DNA from: Candidatus Binataceae bacterium
Lineage (GTDB): Bacteria; Desulfobacterota; Binatia; Binatales; Binataceae
Reading direction: 5' to 3'
Length of the DNA stretch: 46,213 bases
Assembly: GCA_024281015.1 (NCBI GenBank)
Contig: JAMXLL010000230.1
Span: 1 to 46,213, forward strand
Each line of letters opens with the position of its first letter. The stretch's first letter is position 1. A program made the translations under genes and the position numbers. This document shows positions 24,342-33,013 of this stretch, piece after piece. The notes beneath the pieces were generated by a model, which saw nothing but the letters and a program-made list of their open reading frames with translations, made no database searches and was not told the DNA's origin.

Positions 24342-25352
24342 ATGACGACCAACGCAGACGAGACCATTACCCAACTAAATCGTCTGGTGCGCGCGAAAAC
24401 CGGCGATGCTGCGGCGCGGGCACACTCGCTTGAAACGCTCCCCGGGCATGCCGGCTTCAGTTACAGCTTCGTGCTTGAACGTGGTGACGGCGGCACTCCG
24501 GCTGGCAAACTGGTGCTGCGGGTCGCGCCTCCCAACGTCAAGATTTCCGGCCCCGCAGACATCATCCGCCAGGCCCGGATTATGGGCTCGATGGCGGGTA
24601 CCGCGGTGCCGGTTCCGCCGGTTTATTGGTACGGCGACGAACCGGAATTTTTCGGCCGGCCATATTTTGTTGTTGGTTTTCTCGACGGCGTCAAACTGGC
24701 CGACGAACCCTTCCCACCCGATCACATGGCCCGCCTCGCGCAGAAGGGGATCGAGACCCTGGTTGCTCTCCACAGCTTGCCATGGGAGCCGCGGCGCGAT
24801 TCCTTTGGTGAGCCATTAACGCTCGGCGAGGAGATGAAACGGCTCGATTTTCTGTTGGATCGGCCAACACTCGATCCCGCAGTTGTCGCACGGGCGCCGG
24901 AGTTGCGCGAACGACTAAGAGTGACCTTGCCCCAGGATACCCGCTTAGGATGTGTTCATGGCGACTTTCAATGGTCAAATGTGCTGTTCGATGCTGAGCG
25001 GCCCATAGCACTAATCGACTGGGAGATCGCCTCAATTGGCCCAACGCTGCTCGATCTCGGCTGGGTGTGTTTCTTCGCCGACGCAGACAGTTGGGTCGAA
25101 ACGGCGGAAAAGAGAGTCCGCCCGCTATCACCACAACAGATCATTGCGAGTTACACCAACGCCGCACCGTTCACCATCGTCGAGGATCAGGTGCGATGGT
25201 TCCGCGCCTTCGCCGGGTACCGGTTCGGTGTAATCACCTGCTTTAACCTGATGTTGCATCGACGAGGCAAACGCGACGATCCGCATTGGGAAGATATCGC
25301 GCTCTCCGCGCCCAGGATGTTCGAGCGGGGCCTCCAATTGCTTGGGGTCTGA
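24342..25352 (+). CDS. Aminoglycoside-phosphotransferase-family kinase (APH/ACAD10-like)
   Basis: 336-residue protein-kinase-fold phosphotransferase. The catalytic loop is 'VHGDFQWSNVLFD' (His206, Asp208, Asn213) and the metal-binding acid is 'IDWEIASIG' (Asp226). N-terminally 'FVLERGDGGTPAGKLVLRVAP' gives the ATP-binding lysine, and 'PVPPVYWYGDEPEFFGRPYFV' matches the ACAD10/11-like phosphotransferase branch often found with acyl-CoA dehydrogenases in fatty-acid or sterol degradation gene sets. The substrate is unknown; resistance is unlikely for this branch. Follows the SDR gene divergently (228 bp). Confidence 0.88.
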   Translation: MTTNADETITQLNRLVRAKTGDAAARAHSLETLPGHAGFSYSFVLERGDGGTPAGKLVLRVAPPNVKISGPADIIRQARIMGSMAGTAVPVPPVYWYGDEPEFFGRPYFVVGFLDGVKLADEPFPPDHMARLAQKGIETLVALHSLPWEPRRDSFGEPLTLGEEMKRLDFLLDRPTLDPAVVARAPELRERLRVTLPQDTRLGCVHGDFQWSNVLFDAERPIALIDWEIASIGPTLLDLGWVCFFADADSWVETAEKRVRPLSPQQIIASYTNAAPFTIVEDQVRWFRAFAGYRFGVITCFNLMLHRRGKRDDPHWEDIALSAPRMFERGLQLLGV

Positions 25353-25382
25353 AGGTGACACGCCTCCAGACTATTCGCCCAT

Positions 25383-25535
25383 CTATATCCGCCCGAGCAG
25401 AAGCAAAATTAAGATGATTATCAAGATTAGTCCCAGTCCACCGCTGGGGTAGTAACCCCAGCCGGCACTATAAGGCCAGGTCGGAAGAGCGCCGATGACG
25501 AGTATAATGAGGATAATAAGCAGGATTAGATTCAT
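25383..25535 (-). CDS. DUF3309 family small membrane peptide
   Basis: 50-residue peptide from ATG 25535. It is made of two hydrophobic stretches ('LILLIILIILVIGAL' and 'LGLILIIILILLLLGRI') around the conserved 'PTWPYSAGWGYYPSGG' linker that defines DUF3309. Membrane-anchored; function unknown. An in-frame start further upstream (25595) would add a charged segment not present in the family. It is convergent with the phosphotransferase gene (30 bp gap). Confidence 0.85.
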   Translation of the reverse strand: MNLILLIILIILVIGALPTWPYSAGWGYYPSGGLGLILIIILILLLLGRI

Positions 25536-25724
25536 GACGACAATCGTCTCATCAGAACGATGGGATTTCAACAAAATGTTAAACGGGATCAACAATCGAA
25601 ATGCCGGGGTTCAAGCTGCCTGACGCCGGTTCCGCGCTTTATGCACTTATGCTCCGCTTTGCCGGTTGTTCTGCTTGGGTGAGACCAGTTATATTTGTGC
25701 GAATGGCAATCCGGAACCTTGTCA

Positions 25725-27575
25725 ATGACAAATAATGGTCGGATAGCTATCATCGACCTGGGCGGCCAGTATTGCCATCTCATCGCGCGGCGCCTCCGGG
25801 ATCTGGCAACCGATTCGACGATATTCCCTCCCTCCGTACGGTCTGAAGTCTTGTCGCATTACGCTGGTCTGATTCTTTCCGGAGGACCGCAGAGCGTCTA
25901 CGACCCTGATGCGGTATCGATCGACGAGCGCATACCAGCGCTGGACATGCCTATTCTCGGTATCTGTTATGGCCATCAATTATTGGCGAAACTACTTGGT
26001 GGCGAGGTTGGCAGGCGCGATGGTGAATACGGCCTGGCACAGTTAAGGACCAGCACCCTCAATTCGTTTTTGCCGCCCCACGGCGAGACATCCGGCGCCG
26101 GCCCCCTATTTCATGGGACGCCGCCGGCACAGCGCGTGTGGATGAGCCATTCCGACGCGGTCTGCGAACTTCCCCGTGAGCTTATAACGCTGGCCGGGAC
26201 TGACAGATGCTCGTGCGCAGCGTTCGCTCATTGCTCGAAACCGCTATTTGGGTTGCAGTTCCACCCTGAAGTCGCGCATACGGAGTTCGGTGAAAAGATC
26301 CTGGAGAATTTCGTTCGATCCATCTGCGGTATCGGCGAAGCTGAACCGGCCGCCGGCAGAGTGCCGGCGTTATGCGAGCGAATTCGACGAGCCGCAGCCG
26401 GCAAATCGGTGTTTTTCCTGGTCAGTGGCGGCGTGGACTCGACTGTCGCATTCGTCCTTTGCGCCATCGCGCTGCCGAAAGAACGAGTGCTGGGCCTCTA
26501 TGTCGACACCGGCCTGATGCGCCAGGGCGAAACCGATGAGCTTCGTGCTAATCTGGGTCGGCTCGGGCTAACGGATCGGGTCAGGATCTGGGACGCATCT
26601 GAAGTTTTTCTAAAGGCGCTCGAAACGCAAATCGACCCGGAAGATAAGCGGCGGGTTATCGGTCGTCTGTTCGTTGAAATCCAATCACAGGCGCTGCATC
26701 AATTCGGCATCGATCCTGACCACTGGTTATTGGGCCAGGGCACTATCTATCCAGACACCATCGAGTCAGGAGGAGACAGTGGACGTGCCGCGGTCATCAA
26801 GACACACCATAACCGCTGCGACGAAATCCGGGAGTTGATCCGGCAGGGAAAGGTCATCGAGCCACTGACGGAGCTTTATAAGGATGAAGTACGCGAACTG
26901 GGCCGCGAACTGGGCTTATCGGCGCACCTAACCAATCGCTGGCCGTTCCCCGGGCCCGGACTGGCGATCCGATGCCTATGCACGCTGACCCCAGGCGGAG
27001 CATCAGCAGTATCGCCGGAAATAGCTGCCACTATCGCGCACGATGGTTTCGATGGAGTGGTGTTACCTCTGCGCAGCGTCGGAGTTCAGGGAGATGCGCG
27101 CACTTATCGAAGGGTCTTTGCCCTGGCTCAGAAGGATCGCGAGCTTGATTACCAGAAACTCGGTAAACTGAGTAGTGCATTGTGTAATGACAATATCGCG
27201 GTGAATCGAGTGGCATTGCTAATCGGCGGAAATCGGCCGCTTACCGATGCCCGCATCGTACCCGCAACTATTACACCGGAACGCGTGGAGCTGTTGCGGC
27301 AAGCCGATTTTATCGCCCGTTCGGAAATCGAAAGGGCGAATCTCGCAGATACCGTATGGCAGTTTCCGGTGGTGCTCGCGCCAATTACTTTCCAGGATGG
27401 TGAAAGTATCGTCCTGCGACCGGTAAATTCGGTCGATGGGATGACGGCTAGTTTCGCCTGTCTGCCTTCGGACTTATTGCTTACGATCAGCAACAATATT
27501 CTGGCTTTGCCCGGGGTGGATGCAGTTTTTCTCGATGTGACCAACAAACCCCCGGCGACTATCGAATGGGAATAG
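25725..27575 (+). CDS. guaA: GMP synthase (glutamine-hydrolysing), long type
   Basis: 616-residue fusion of a class I glutamine amidotransferase and an ATP-pyrophosphatase, converting XMP to GMP. Amidotransferase: Cys81 in 'LGICYGHQLL' and His180/Glu182 in 'LQFHPEVAH'. PP-loop: 'SGGVDSTVA' at ~234-242. Synthetase: 'GQGTIYPDTIESGG', 'KTHHNRC', 'WPFPGPGLAIR', 'SVGVQGDARTY' and the final 'NKPPATIEWE'. It is ~90 residues longer than ordinary bacterial GuaA (about 525). The extra sequence lies after 'GVQGDARTY' and contains 'LRQADF', 'VVLAPITF' and 'VDGMTA'. This resembles the human-type long GMP synthase layout. ATG 25725 is preferred to 25695. Confidence 0.95.
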   Translation: MTNNGRIAIIDLGGQYCHLIARRLRDLATDSTIFPPSVRSEVLSHYAGLILSGGPQSVYDPDAVSIDERIPALDMPILGICYGHQLLAKLLGGEVGRRDGEYGLAQLRTSTLNSFLPPHGETSGAGPLFHGTPPAQRVWMSHSDAVCELPRELITLAGTDRCSCAAFAHCSKPLFGLQFHPEVAHTEFGEKILENFVRSICGIGEAEPAAGRVPALCERIRRAAAGKSVFFLVSGGVDSTVAFVLCAIALPKERVLGLYVDTGLMRQGETDELRANLGRLGLTDRVRIWDASEVFLKALETQIDPEDKRRVIGRLFVEIQSQALHQFGIDPDHWLLGQGTIYPDTIESGGDSGRAAVIKTHHNRCDEIRELIRQGKVIEPLTELYKDEVRELGRELGLSAHLTNRWPFPGPGLAIRCLCTLTPGGASAVSPEIAATIAHDGFDGVVLPLRSVGVQGDARTYRRVFALAQKDRELDYQKLGKLSSALCNDNIAVNRVALLIGGNRPLTDARIVPATITPERVELLRQADFIARSEIERANLADTVWQFPVVLAPITFQDGESIVLRPVNSVDGMTASFACLPSDLLLTISNNILALPGVDAVFLDVTNKPPATIEWE

Positions 27576-27890
27576 CTGCATTGAGCGACCCATATAGGCC
27601 GAAAACTCCCGATCGGCCCTACCCAGTCGACGATTTAGCCCGCCGCTACCGTATAACCCAATAGGGTGACCGCGTCATTCTGCTGACCTTCACCCCACGC
27701 CGTTGCGCCATCGGGTGACAGCTCGTGGCGAGGAGCTTCAGGACCCGTTCACGCAGACCGGGCCAAAAAAAGCGCAACGAATAATGCCGCCGATCATACC
27801 ACGCACGGCAGTAACCAAGATTCTTGGGCGTTATTCGGCCGCTCTTGCGCGAGTGGTCGGGGATCGGAATGAGGGTGCGCGGGCACTCAA
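27576..27890. other. 315-bp intergenic region after guaA
   Basis: No gene is recognised. GGCCGA (27598-27603) and TCGGCC (27614-27619) form a 6-bp hairpin near 27598-27619 without a T-run, a weak terminator candidate for guaA. On the plus strand an open frame from 27703 runs into the following minus-strand gene and has no Shine-Dalgarno or family similarity. Minus-strand frames here are short and incoherent. Confidence 0.4.
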
Positions 27891-28169
27891 CTATGGCCCC
27901 CAGGGCGAGAAGTCCTTGAGTACGTCGTCGAGCACGGGCATGGGCGGAACTTTGTCGCCGTGCCGGATGGCGTAGAGAACTTGGACTATCTCGATTCGGA
28001 TAGCGTCGGCGCGTTGTTTTACCTGCGGCGCGGGGTCGTCCTCTAACCCAGCGAGCATGGCTACCATAATGGATTGCTTCTCGGTCAGAAGATATCCGTC
28101 GCCACCCGCCCGTCTTATTAGTCTCTCACCTGCGAAATATTCTTTTCCCGTTTCGCCGTTGTCAGTCAT
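27891..28169 (-). CDS. Small hypothetical protein
   Basis: 92-residue protein from ATG 28169, preceded by GAGGT seven bases upstream (complement of the 28176-28180 region), which decides the start. Unrecognised. The centre is a helical segment with 'LLTEKQSIMVAMLAGLEDD' and 'KQRADAIRIEIVQVLYAIRHG'; no signal peptide or membrane segment. Ends 'DDVLKDFSPWGP'. Composition is normal for a soluble protein, so it is probably real. It sits alone between guaA and a lone receiver domain on the same strand (451 bp away). Confidence 0.6.
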   Translation of the reverse strand: MTDNGETGKEYFAGERLIRRAGGDGYLLTEKQSIMVAMLAGLEDDPAPQVKQRADAIRIEIVQVLYAIRHGDKVPPMPVLDDVLKDFSPWGP

Positions 28170-28620
28170 CGACTTACCTCGGTGCTCAGCCCAGCGACTG
28201 TTCTACTGGATTTGTCTTTTGCCTCGCGCCGCGGAACAAGGTGTCTATGCATGGATCCGGTTAATTCGATTGCACTACTGGAGGTTCCGGGAAAGCCACG
28301 GACTTCTAGAACCATCCATTTAATCGAGGCCCTAACGACAGCAACGAAGATGACCGATGGTCATACGAGCCTCACATACCATTGGTCAATGTGCCATTGA
28401 CGAAATGGCAACACAAATATAACCGCAAGCACAGCAAAAGTCTAAACCCGCACGGATTGCGAAAGTGGGATGCCGAATTGCCGAATTGAATGTGCGCCCG
28501 TTACAGCAGTTTGAGCGGCAACTTGCAGGAGCGCCAGCATCGTCCGTGGTATCTGCCCGGCTCAGCGTGTAGCCATCCGCCGCGACCCAGCCAGGCGAGA
28601 GAATTGATCTGACACGCAGA
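28170..28620. other. 451-bp intergenic region
   Basis: Nothing certain. A plus-strand frame is open from 28310 to 28486 (59 codons to a TGA at 28487) but has no start codon near its beginning, and a short ORF from ATG 28252 in another frame ends at 28400. They could be fragments of one damaged small gene. An 8-bp tandem repeat, GCCGAATT twice, lies at about 28472-28487. TGATCTG/CAGATCA (28605-28611, 28617-28623) is a perfect hairpin at the 3' end of the receiver gene. Confidence 0.35.
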
Positions 28621-28965
28621 TCAGCAATACTGGTCGATCAGCGCGAGTAGCCTCTCAATATCCACCGGCTTAGCCAATAAGTTCATCGCTCCCGCCGGAA
28701 CCTCACTAGATGAGCCAGACAGAACGATCGTTGGAATTCCTGCAATCGCCGGATCCGCAGTCTTATGCTGCAGGAATTCCCATCCATTCATCCTAGGCAT
28801 CGAGAGATCGAGCAGAATTAAAGACGGGGGTGGAATCCGCCTCGCGCACTCGAGTCCATGCCGACCGTCACCGGCGGTAACTACAGCACGTCCTTCTTTT
28901 TCCACCAGGGTCTTCAAAACGTCTCGTGACCTGCAATGGTCCTCGACAATCAACACAGTTCTCAC
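28621..28965 (-). CDS. Stand-alone response-regulator receiver domain
   Basis: 114-residue CheY-like protein without an output domain. Acidic pocket at Glu8/Asp9 ('LIVEDH'), phosphoacceptor Asp53 in 'LILLDLSMPRMNGWEF', conserved Ser83 in 'TIVLSGSS' and Lys99 in 'LLAKPVD'. GTG start with an exact GGAGGTGAT Shine-Dalgarno seven bases upstream, the strongest in the window. No histidine kinase or chemotaxis gene is nearby. It probably acts by protein-protein contact after phosphorylation by a kinase encoded elsewhere. The gene is followed by a perfect 7-bp hairpin that overlaps its stop codon. Confidence 0.9.
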   Translation of the reverse strand: MRTVLIVEDHCRSRDVLKTLVEKEGRAVVTAGDGRHGLECARRIPPPSLILLDLSMPRMNGWEFLQHKTADPAIAGIPTIVLSGSSSEVPAGAMNLLAKPVDIERLLALIDQYC

Positions 28966-29951
28966 GGCGGATCACCTCCGAGAAAGAGATTCGGTGCCAT
29001 GTTGAGGAAGCATTTATCAGCTCACACTTGCTTTAGAGTCGGACAGAATGCCGTCAATAGTGGCACTCGTGGATTTGACCCAGCAACGCGCAGAACCAGC
29101 ACGAAAAGGGCCAGTTGACGCATAGTCAACATCTGCGTCGGTATCTGACACAACCGCGATGAAAATTATTCTCCTATCTTTAAGCCGCGATGTGACGCGT
29201 AGCAGCTGCCCTTAAGGTGGAAAGGCGCTAATAAGGGCGGTTCTATGGGTCCGAATCGGCAAATCAGGTTGACTGCCAGCGTAGTGCTTTCTGCTTGGGA
29301 AATATTCGAGCCCGCGCAAGAGACTGCTGACCCTGCTCCAAATCGTCAGTCTACAAGTCTACGAATCTCGCTCCATTCAACGACTATCGAGCGATCGGTA
29401 GAGGTTGTGCAGTTCTTAACTAAACGCTGTATGCCCGTCTGTGTATCAGCGCAAGACCTACGCTCGGGGATAGATATGATCACCGATTTGGGTTGTATGC
29501 TAACCGATTAGGTAAACGATCTCACACACGGGTAGTCTGACCCGATTGGAGCGCGGTTCGGGGTTTCCTGCTCTTTCCGCCCATCCGTTTATACGGCTGA
29601 TGACGAACTTTGAACCTGCCCGAATTCCGGGAATCTCGCGTTAGATAAATCCTAGATGTTGAGATTTTATGAAAGCTTCGGTGGCAGAACGTGTGGGCAA
29701 CAATCCACGTACAACGACGCGCACTGCCTAATAGTCTTCGACGTTGTCATATCCATCGGTCATGCGAGGTACACCCCGCGTGCTGAGTAGAGTACACATA
29801 ATATTTGCGATCGAGAGGCACCTTTTGCCGTCAATGATAGGCACCCAACACCCTTCGGTCCGGTGCCTATCGGGCACGTGAGTAGCTATCTTGGCAACCG
29901 CGGTCGCCTGGAACAGTTAAAAATACGGGTGACGCTCGGGGAGGTAAGCCG
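28966..29951. other. 986-bp intergenic region without a confident gene
   Basis: No recognised gene. A plus-strand frame 29245-29511 (88 codons) lacks a Shine-Dalgarno and I recognise no domain in it; not called. A minus-strand frame below ~29925 to a TAG near 29730 reads fairly coherently ('CWVPIIDGKRC', 'VPRMTDGYDNVEDY') but has no start of good quality and overlaps the palindrome at 29836. GTTGAC/GTCAAC (29114-29119, 29125-29130) is another small inverted repeat. Base composition is visibly more AT-rich than in the metabolic genes. Confidence 0.35.
29836..29871. repeat. 10-bp perfect inverted repeat upstream of the DUF4412-like gene
   Basis: GATAGGCACC (29836-29845) and GGTGCCTATC (29862-29871) are exact reverse complements. 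Inside, ACC-CTTC-GGT forms a further short stem, giving a two-step hairpin. No T-run follows, so a simple terminator is unlikely. It lies 80 bp before the ATG of the secreted DUF4412-like protein and could be in its leader, an operator or a leftover mobile-element end. Confidence 0.75.
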
Positions 29952-30749
29952 ATGAATTCAGTATCGTGTAAAATAGGAGGGATGGTGCTGTTGCTGGCCC
30001 TGACCTGGGGAGGAAGTGCCATGGCCGGAGTCGTGATGGCTGAGACCTCGTTTTCCACGGGTGCTAGAGGGAGCATAGCCCAAAACAAAACGCTTTACCT
30101 ACAGGGAAATAAACAAAAGATCGACGAAGAAGGCATCGCTCAGATAACGGATTTAGATAAAGGCCTGGTCTACATTATTGACAAGAACCGCAGGGTTTTC
30201 GCTGAAATATCTCTGCAGACGTTCAGTTCGGAGCAACCCGAAAATCTAAGCGCTCAGCCAACCCTCACCAAAACCGGAAAAATCCGGGTTGTCGCTGACC
30301 ATCCCTGTCATGAATATCGCACCAGTGACGGCAATAGATTAGTGCACGCGATGGCCAGCGCGTGCGTATCTACCAATGTCCCGGAAGCTAAAGAAATAGC
30401 CGAATTCGATCGCAATATGATCGCGCGGCTCGGCAGCCATAGGTCTGAGAAAGAAGCGATTCGAACTGACGGTGCCGGTCTAATTCTGGAGAAAAGGTCG
30501 GCGTTGAGTTTGCGGCTGCCCGACCGCTCCTCGCACAATAGCTACCAGACGACCTCGTTGATAGTGGAAACCAGGGTCAACAAGATCCAGTCAATCACCC
30601 TTCCAGCTGAAACCTTCAAACCCCCGACCGGTTACAAAAAGTTAGAGAGCCAGCCAAATGTTACGGGTTCCGCAGGTCTTACTGAATCCAATCCAGCATT
30701 GGACGTAATTGTACTCCCTCCACCAACCTCACCGAGGACAAGTAGTTGA
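29952..30749 (+). CDS. Secreted DUF4412-like protein
   Basis: 265 residues with a Sec signal peptide ('GMVLLLALTWGGSAMAG', cleavage likely after AMA). The mature part has the beta-rich layout of DUF4412-type periplasmic proteins: 'LYLQGNKQKIDEEGIAQITD', 'LDKGLVYIIDKNRRVFAEI' (a remark on a metal or redox state is not possible), and 'HPCHEYRTSDGNR...ACVST', with two cysteines that may form a disulfide. The C-terminus is Pro/Thr-rich and probably disordered. GGAGG precedes ATG 29952. A lipoprotein gene follows with a 4-bp overlap, so the two are probably one unit. Role unknown; the family assignment is a resemblance. Confidence 0.75.
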   Translation: MNSVSCKIGGMVLLLALTWGGSAMAGVVMAETSFSTGARGSIAQNKTLYLQGNKQKIDEEGIAQITDLDKGLVYIIDKNRRVFAEISLQTFSSEQPENLSAQPTLTKTGKIRVVADHPCHEYRTSDGNRLVHAMASACVSTNVPEAKEIAEFDRNMIARLGSHRSEKEAIRTDGAGLILEKRSALSLRLPDRSSHNSYQTTSLIVETRVNKIQSITLPAETFKPPTGYKKLESQPNVTGSAGLTESNPALDVIVLPPPTSPRTSS

Positions 30750-31234
30750 CAAGCATGCGCAGTTGCAATCTGAGATGGAGTCTGGTCGTTGCAACGATAA
30801 TCGGACTTGCTGGGTGTTCTCTATTACGGCCGGCAAACCCATCTGCCTACTATTTCTGGGATTCGAATCCTGACACTAAGAAGGTTCATGCGGCCGTTGC
30901 CTGCACAACAGTCCATGCTCTTCTGACCTTTAACCAGCTATATGCCAGCGGCGCCGCCAAGGACAAACTGGAAGAAAAGACGCTGCTTGGCGAATCTCCA
31001 CTTTATCGGTCCGATGCGCCGCCCGATCCTCCCTGTCAAAGAGCCGGACATCCAACAGGACCAGTCACCACCCCAGGCTCCGTTGATCGTGTGGAGAATG
31101 TAAAATTCTCGACGGATGGTACCGTATCCTTCCAATCGAAGTACGCGTTTGCTGCTTCTGCACCGCCACATCAAACGCAAACATACTTTACCTATCCGGA
31201 GTACCTCGTTTCTTTAGCACGGCCCACCCGCTAG
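30746..31234 (+). CDS. Small lipoprotein, unknown function
   Basis: 162 residues from TTG 30746 (or 159 from ATG 30755). Signal peptide with lipobox L-A-G-C ('LVVATIIGLAGCSLL'), so it is lipid-anchored. The mature region is unrecognised: 'NPSAYYFWDSNPDTKKVHAA', a short Lys/Glu-rich segment, a Pro-rich loop with Cys, and a beta-like end ('VENVKFSTDGTVSFQSKYAF'). TTG is preferred because GAGG sits eight bases upstream and the start overlaps the preceding stop (TTGA), giving translational coupling to the DUF4412-like protein. Partner in an envelope-associated pair, by inference only. Confidence 0.7.
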   Translation: MTSMRSCNLRWSLVVATIIGLAGCSLLRPANPSAYYFWDSNPDTKKVHAAVACTTVHALLTFNQLYASGAAKDKLEEKTLLGESPLYRSDAPPDPPCQRAGHPTGPVTTPGSVDRVENVKFSTDGTVSFQSKYAFAASAPPHQTQTYFTYPEYLVSLARPTR

Positions 31235-31497
31235 CGAGCAGGTCTCCCATCGTCTGGGCCGATCAAGGCCAGCCGTGAAAAAGAGCGGCAGGAAACCGAG
31301 CCTTGTCTGGCAAGCATGGCTTGTTACGCATTGCTCATAGGCCGCAGAAACGCCACTGTTCAATTTGCTGGAAAGTTGGTGCAACTTACTAACTATGACC
31401 GAACATTATGCGCCTGGTTCTGGATCATAGATTGCTTCGATGGCGAAACGAACGTGTATTTCAGTGGAAGGTTGTTGTCGGAGGAGGTTACACGTCG

Positions 31498-32058
31498 ATG
31501 CTCGGCGATCCATGCAAATCGAATAGAGGCGATTCACGGGCGAGAGCGGTAGTATCTCGGACCTGTTGGGTGGTAAGCATCCTTTTGGTCGACGCATTAC
31601 TCGCAAGTGCAGTCATTGCTCGCGCCTATTCTGGTGACGAATCTGCCGAACCCTGGCGGGAGCACGTCTCTGCTAATACCCAGAGAAAGCTGATCGTGGG
31701 TCGAGCTTCGTGGTACGGTCAAGCTGTTGCAGGGCGTAAGACTGCAACCGGAGAAAGGCTGGATCCGAACAAGCTAACCGCAGCGACTATGCAATTGCCG
31801 CTGCACTCTAGCGTTCTGGTGACGAACTTGAAGAATGGTCGTTCGGTGCCTGTGCGCATCAACGATTGCGGCCCCTATGCCAAGGGGCGGGACATCGATG
31901 TATCCAAGCGCGCCGCAGAGAAACTTGCGATGGCTCATACCGGGACCATACCAGTTACTATCAAATTGATAACGACACCACCTGATGTAACTTACTGTGC
32001 GCGACTGAAGCAGCGACGGCGGAAAGTTCACGGATATGTCAGGCCCAGACGCTTGTAG
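31498..32058 (+). CDS. RlpA-family septal lytic transglycosylase / double-psi beta-barrel protein
   Basis: 186 residues from ATG 31498, chosen because GGAGGAGGT lies nine bases upstream; an earlier start at 31408 would add a non-conserved segment. N-terminal hydrophobic segment 'SRTCWVVSILLVDALLASAVIARA' acts as signal or membrane anchor. The RlpA double-psi barrel then follows with 'VGRASWYGQAVAGRKTATGERLDPNKLTAA' split by 'LVTNLKNGRSVPVRINDCGPYAKGRDIDVSKRAAEKL', which contains the catalytic-type 'NDCGPY...R.iDlS'. RlpA cleaves naked peptidoglycan strands at the septum. No SPOR domain. Its neighbours are other envelope proteins. A possible frame of small size between 31235 and 31497 is not called. 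Confidence 0.88.
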   Translation: MLGDPCKSNRGDSRARAVVSRTCWVVSILLVDALLASAVIARAYSGDESAEPWREHVSANTQRKLIVGRASWYGQAVAGRKTATGERLDPNKLTAATMQLPLHSSVLVTNLKNGRSVPVRINDCGPYAKGRDIDVSKRAAEKLAMAHTGTIPVTIKLITTPPDVTYCARLKQRRRKVHGYVRPRRL

Positions 32059-32267
32059 TACTCGAGAACAAGTGCAGCTGATCGGCTGCCGCAACTACTG
32101 ACCCCAGATCTTTCATTTGCGTTGTGGCCCAACCTGTCGGCCGAATGGAAGAAATTCTCCCCCCTCGGACGCCACGAACGCGCTCGAAGGCCTGCGCTTC
32201 CGCCCGGCCAAACGGGACTTCGTCAACTTCATGAGAACACTTCTCACCTCGGCGAGAAGCTGACGCT

Positions 32268-32615
32268 TTACTCTGTATCTTGCTCGGCTCGCAGCCGCTC
32301 AATTTCACGTCGTTGATGCCGAAGCTGGCGCCTTTGCCGCCAGACCTGGCGCTGACTCCGATGCTGCGCAATTTCAATATTCTGCAATTCATTGCCGATC
32401 AGCATTCCAGTGCCGGCCCCCAACGCTCCGCCAATTGCGGCGCCAGCACCCGGATGACCAACGGCTGAACCGATTATCGCGCCTGTACCCGCACCCAGTA
32501 CACCGCCGCCCAGCGTTCCTTTCTCACGCGTTGAAAGTGGCTGACCGTAGCAGCTCGATAATAACAATGCTGCGGCCAGCGCAATCGTAATCTTATGGAT
32601 CAAATGGTTACGCAT
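32268..32615 (-). CDS. Glycine-zipper lipoprotein
   Basis: 115 residues (an in-frame TTG at 32624 would add three). Signal peptide with lipobox L-S-S-C, then a glycine-zipper region made of repeated G-x3-G ('GGGVLGAGTGAIIG', 'GAGAAIGGALGAGTG'), which can insert in a membrane, and a charged Arg/Gln/Glu-rich coiled tail ('QVWRQRRQLRHQRREIERL'). Such proteins are outer-membrane or periplasmic structural or stress proteins (YMGG/OmpA-like linker type). Function not known. Convergent with the RlpA-like gene. Confidence 0.82.
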   Translation of the reverse strand: MRNHLIHKITIALAAALLLSSCYGQPLSTREKGTLGGGVLGAGTGAIIGSAVGHPGAGAAIGGALGAGTGMLIGNELQNIEIAQHRSQRQVWRQRRQLRHQRREIERLRAEQDTE

Positions 32616-32624
32616 CAGCTTCAA

Positions 32625-33013
32625 TAGATACCTATCTCGACTTTATGACGCGCCGTAAAAAAGCAGAACACGTACCAGCAAAACTTGTCGCTTAATTCAA
32701 TTAGTTCTCGATAGCCTGAAGTCAATTCGTGTAAGACATACACGCAAGCGTGTATCTTCTACGTACCTGCTCGCGAATCACCTGGGTCTCGCTCAGAACT
32801 GTCTCGAATTGAACCATCCCATGGCGGAAACATAGAACATCGCGCTGGGCCAATATTATTAAAACTGATTGGCTTGAATCGTCTCGGCACGGAGCTTGCC
32901 CAAACGCGCTGTTGTTGGTGCTATTCGCCGTTGAACGAACTCTCTATGCACCAGCACCTGAGAACCGCCTCGGCAAGGGGACGAACGGTGGCCCTAATCA
33001 ATAACCGTTGACG
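32625..33013. other. 389-bp region with no gene
   Basis: Only short incoherent frames. The one conspicuous element is the palindrome at 32738-32755. It lies between the glycine-zipper lipoprotein gene and the methylase remnant, within the AT-richer decayed stretch. Confidence 0.4.
32738..32755. repeat. 18-bp palindrome upstream of the glycine-zipper gene
   Basis: ATACACGCAAGCGTGTAT: two 8-bp arms (ATACACGC and GCGTGTAT) around AA. It could form a hairpin or a dimeric-regulator operator about 120 bp upstream of the lipoprotein start on the minus strand. Confidence 0.7.

Noticed and set aside
28605-28623. TGATCTG/CAGATCA hairpin as a terminator of the receiver gene
   Set aside because: Perfect stem but no T-run on either strand; left as a note only.
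29245-29511. 88-codon plus-strand frame
   Set aside because: No ribosome-binding site at a suitable distance and no recognisable domain.
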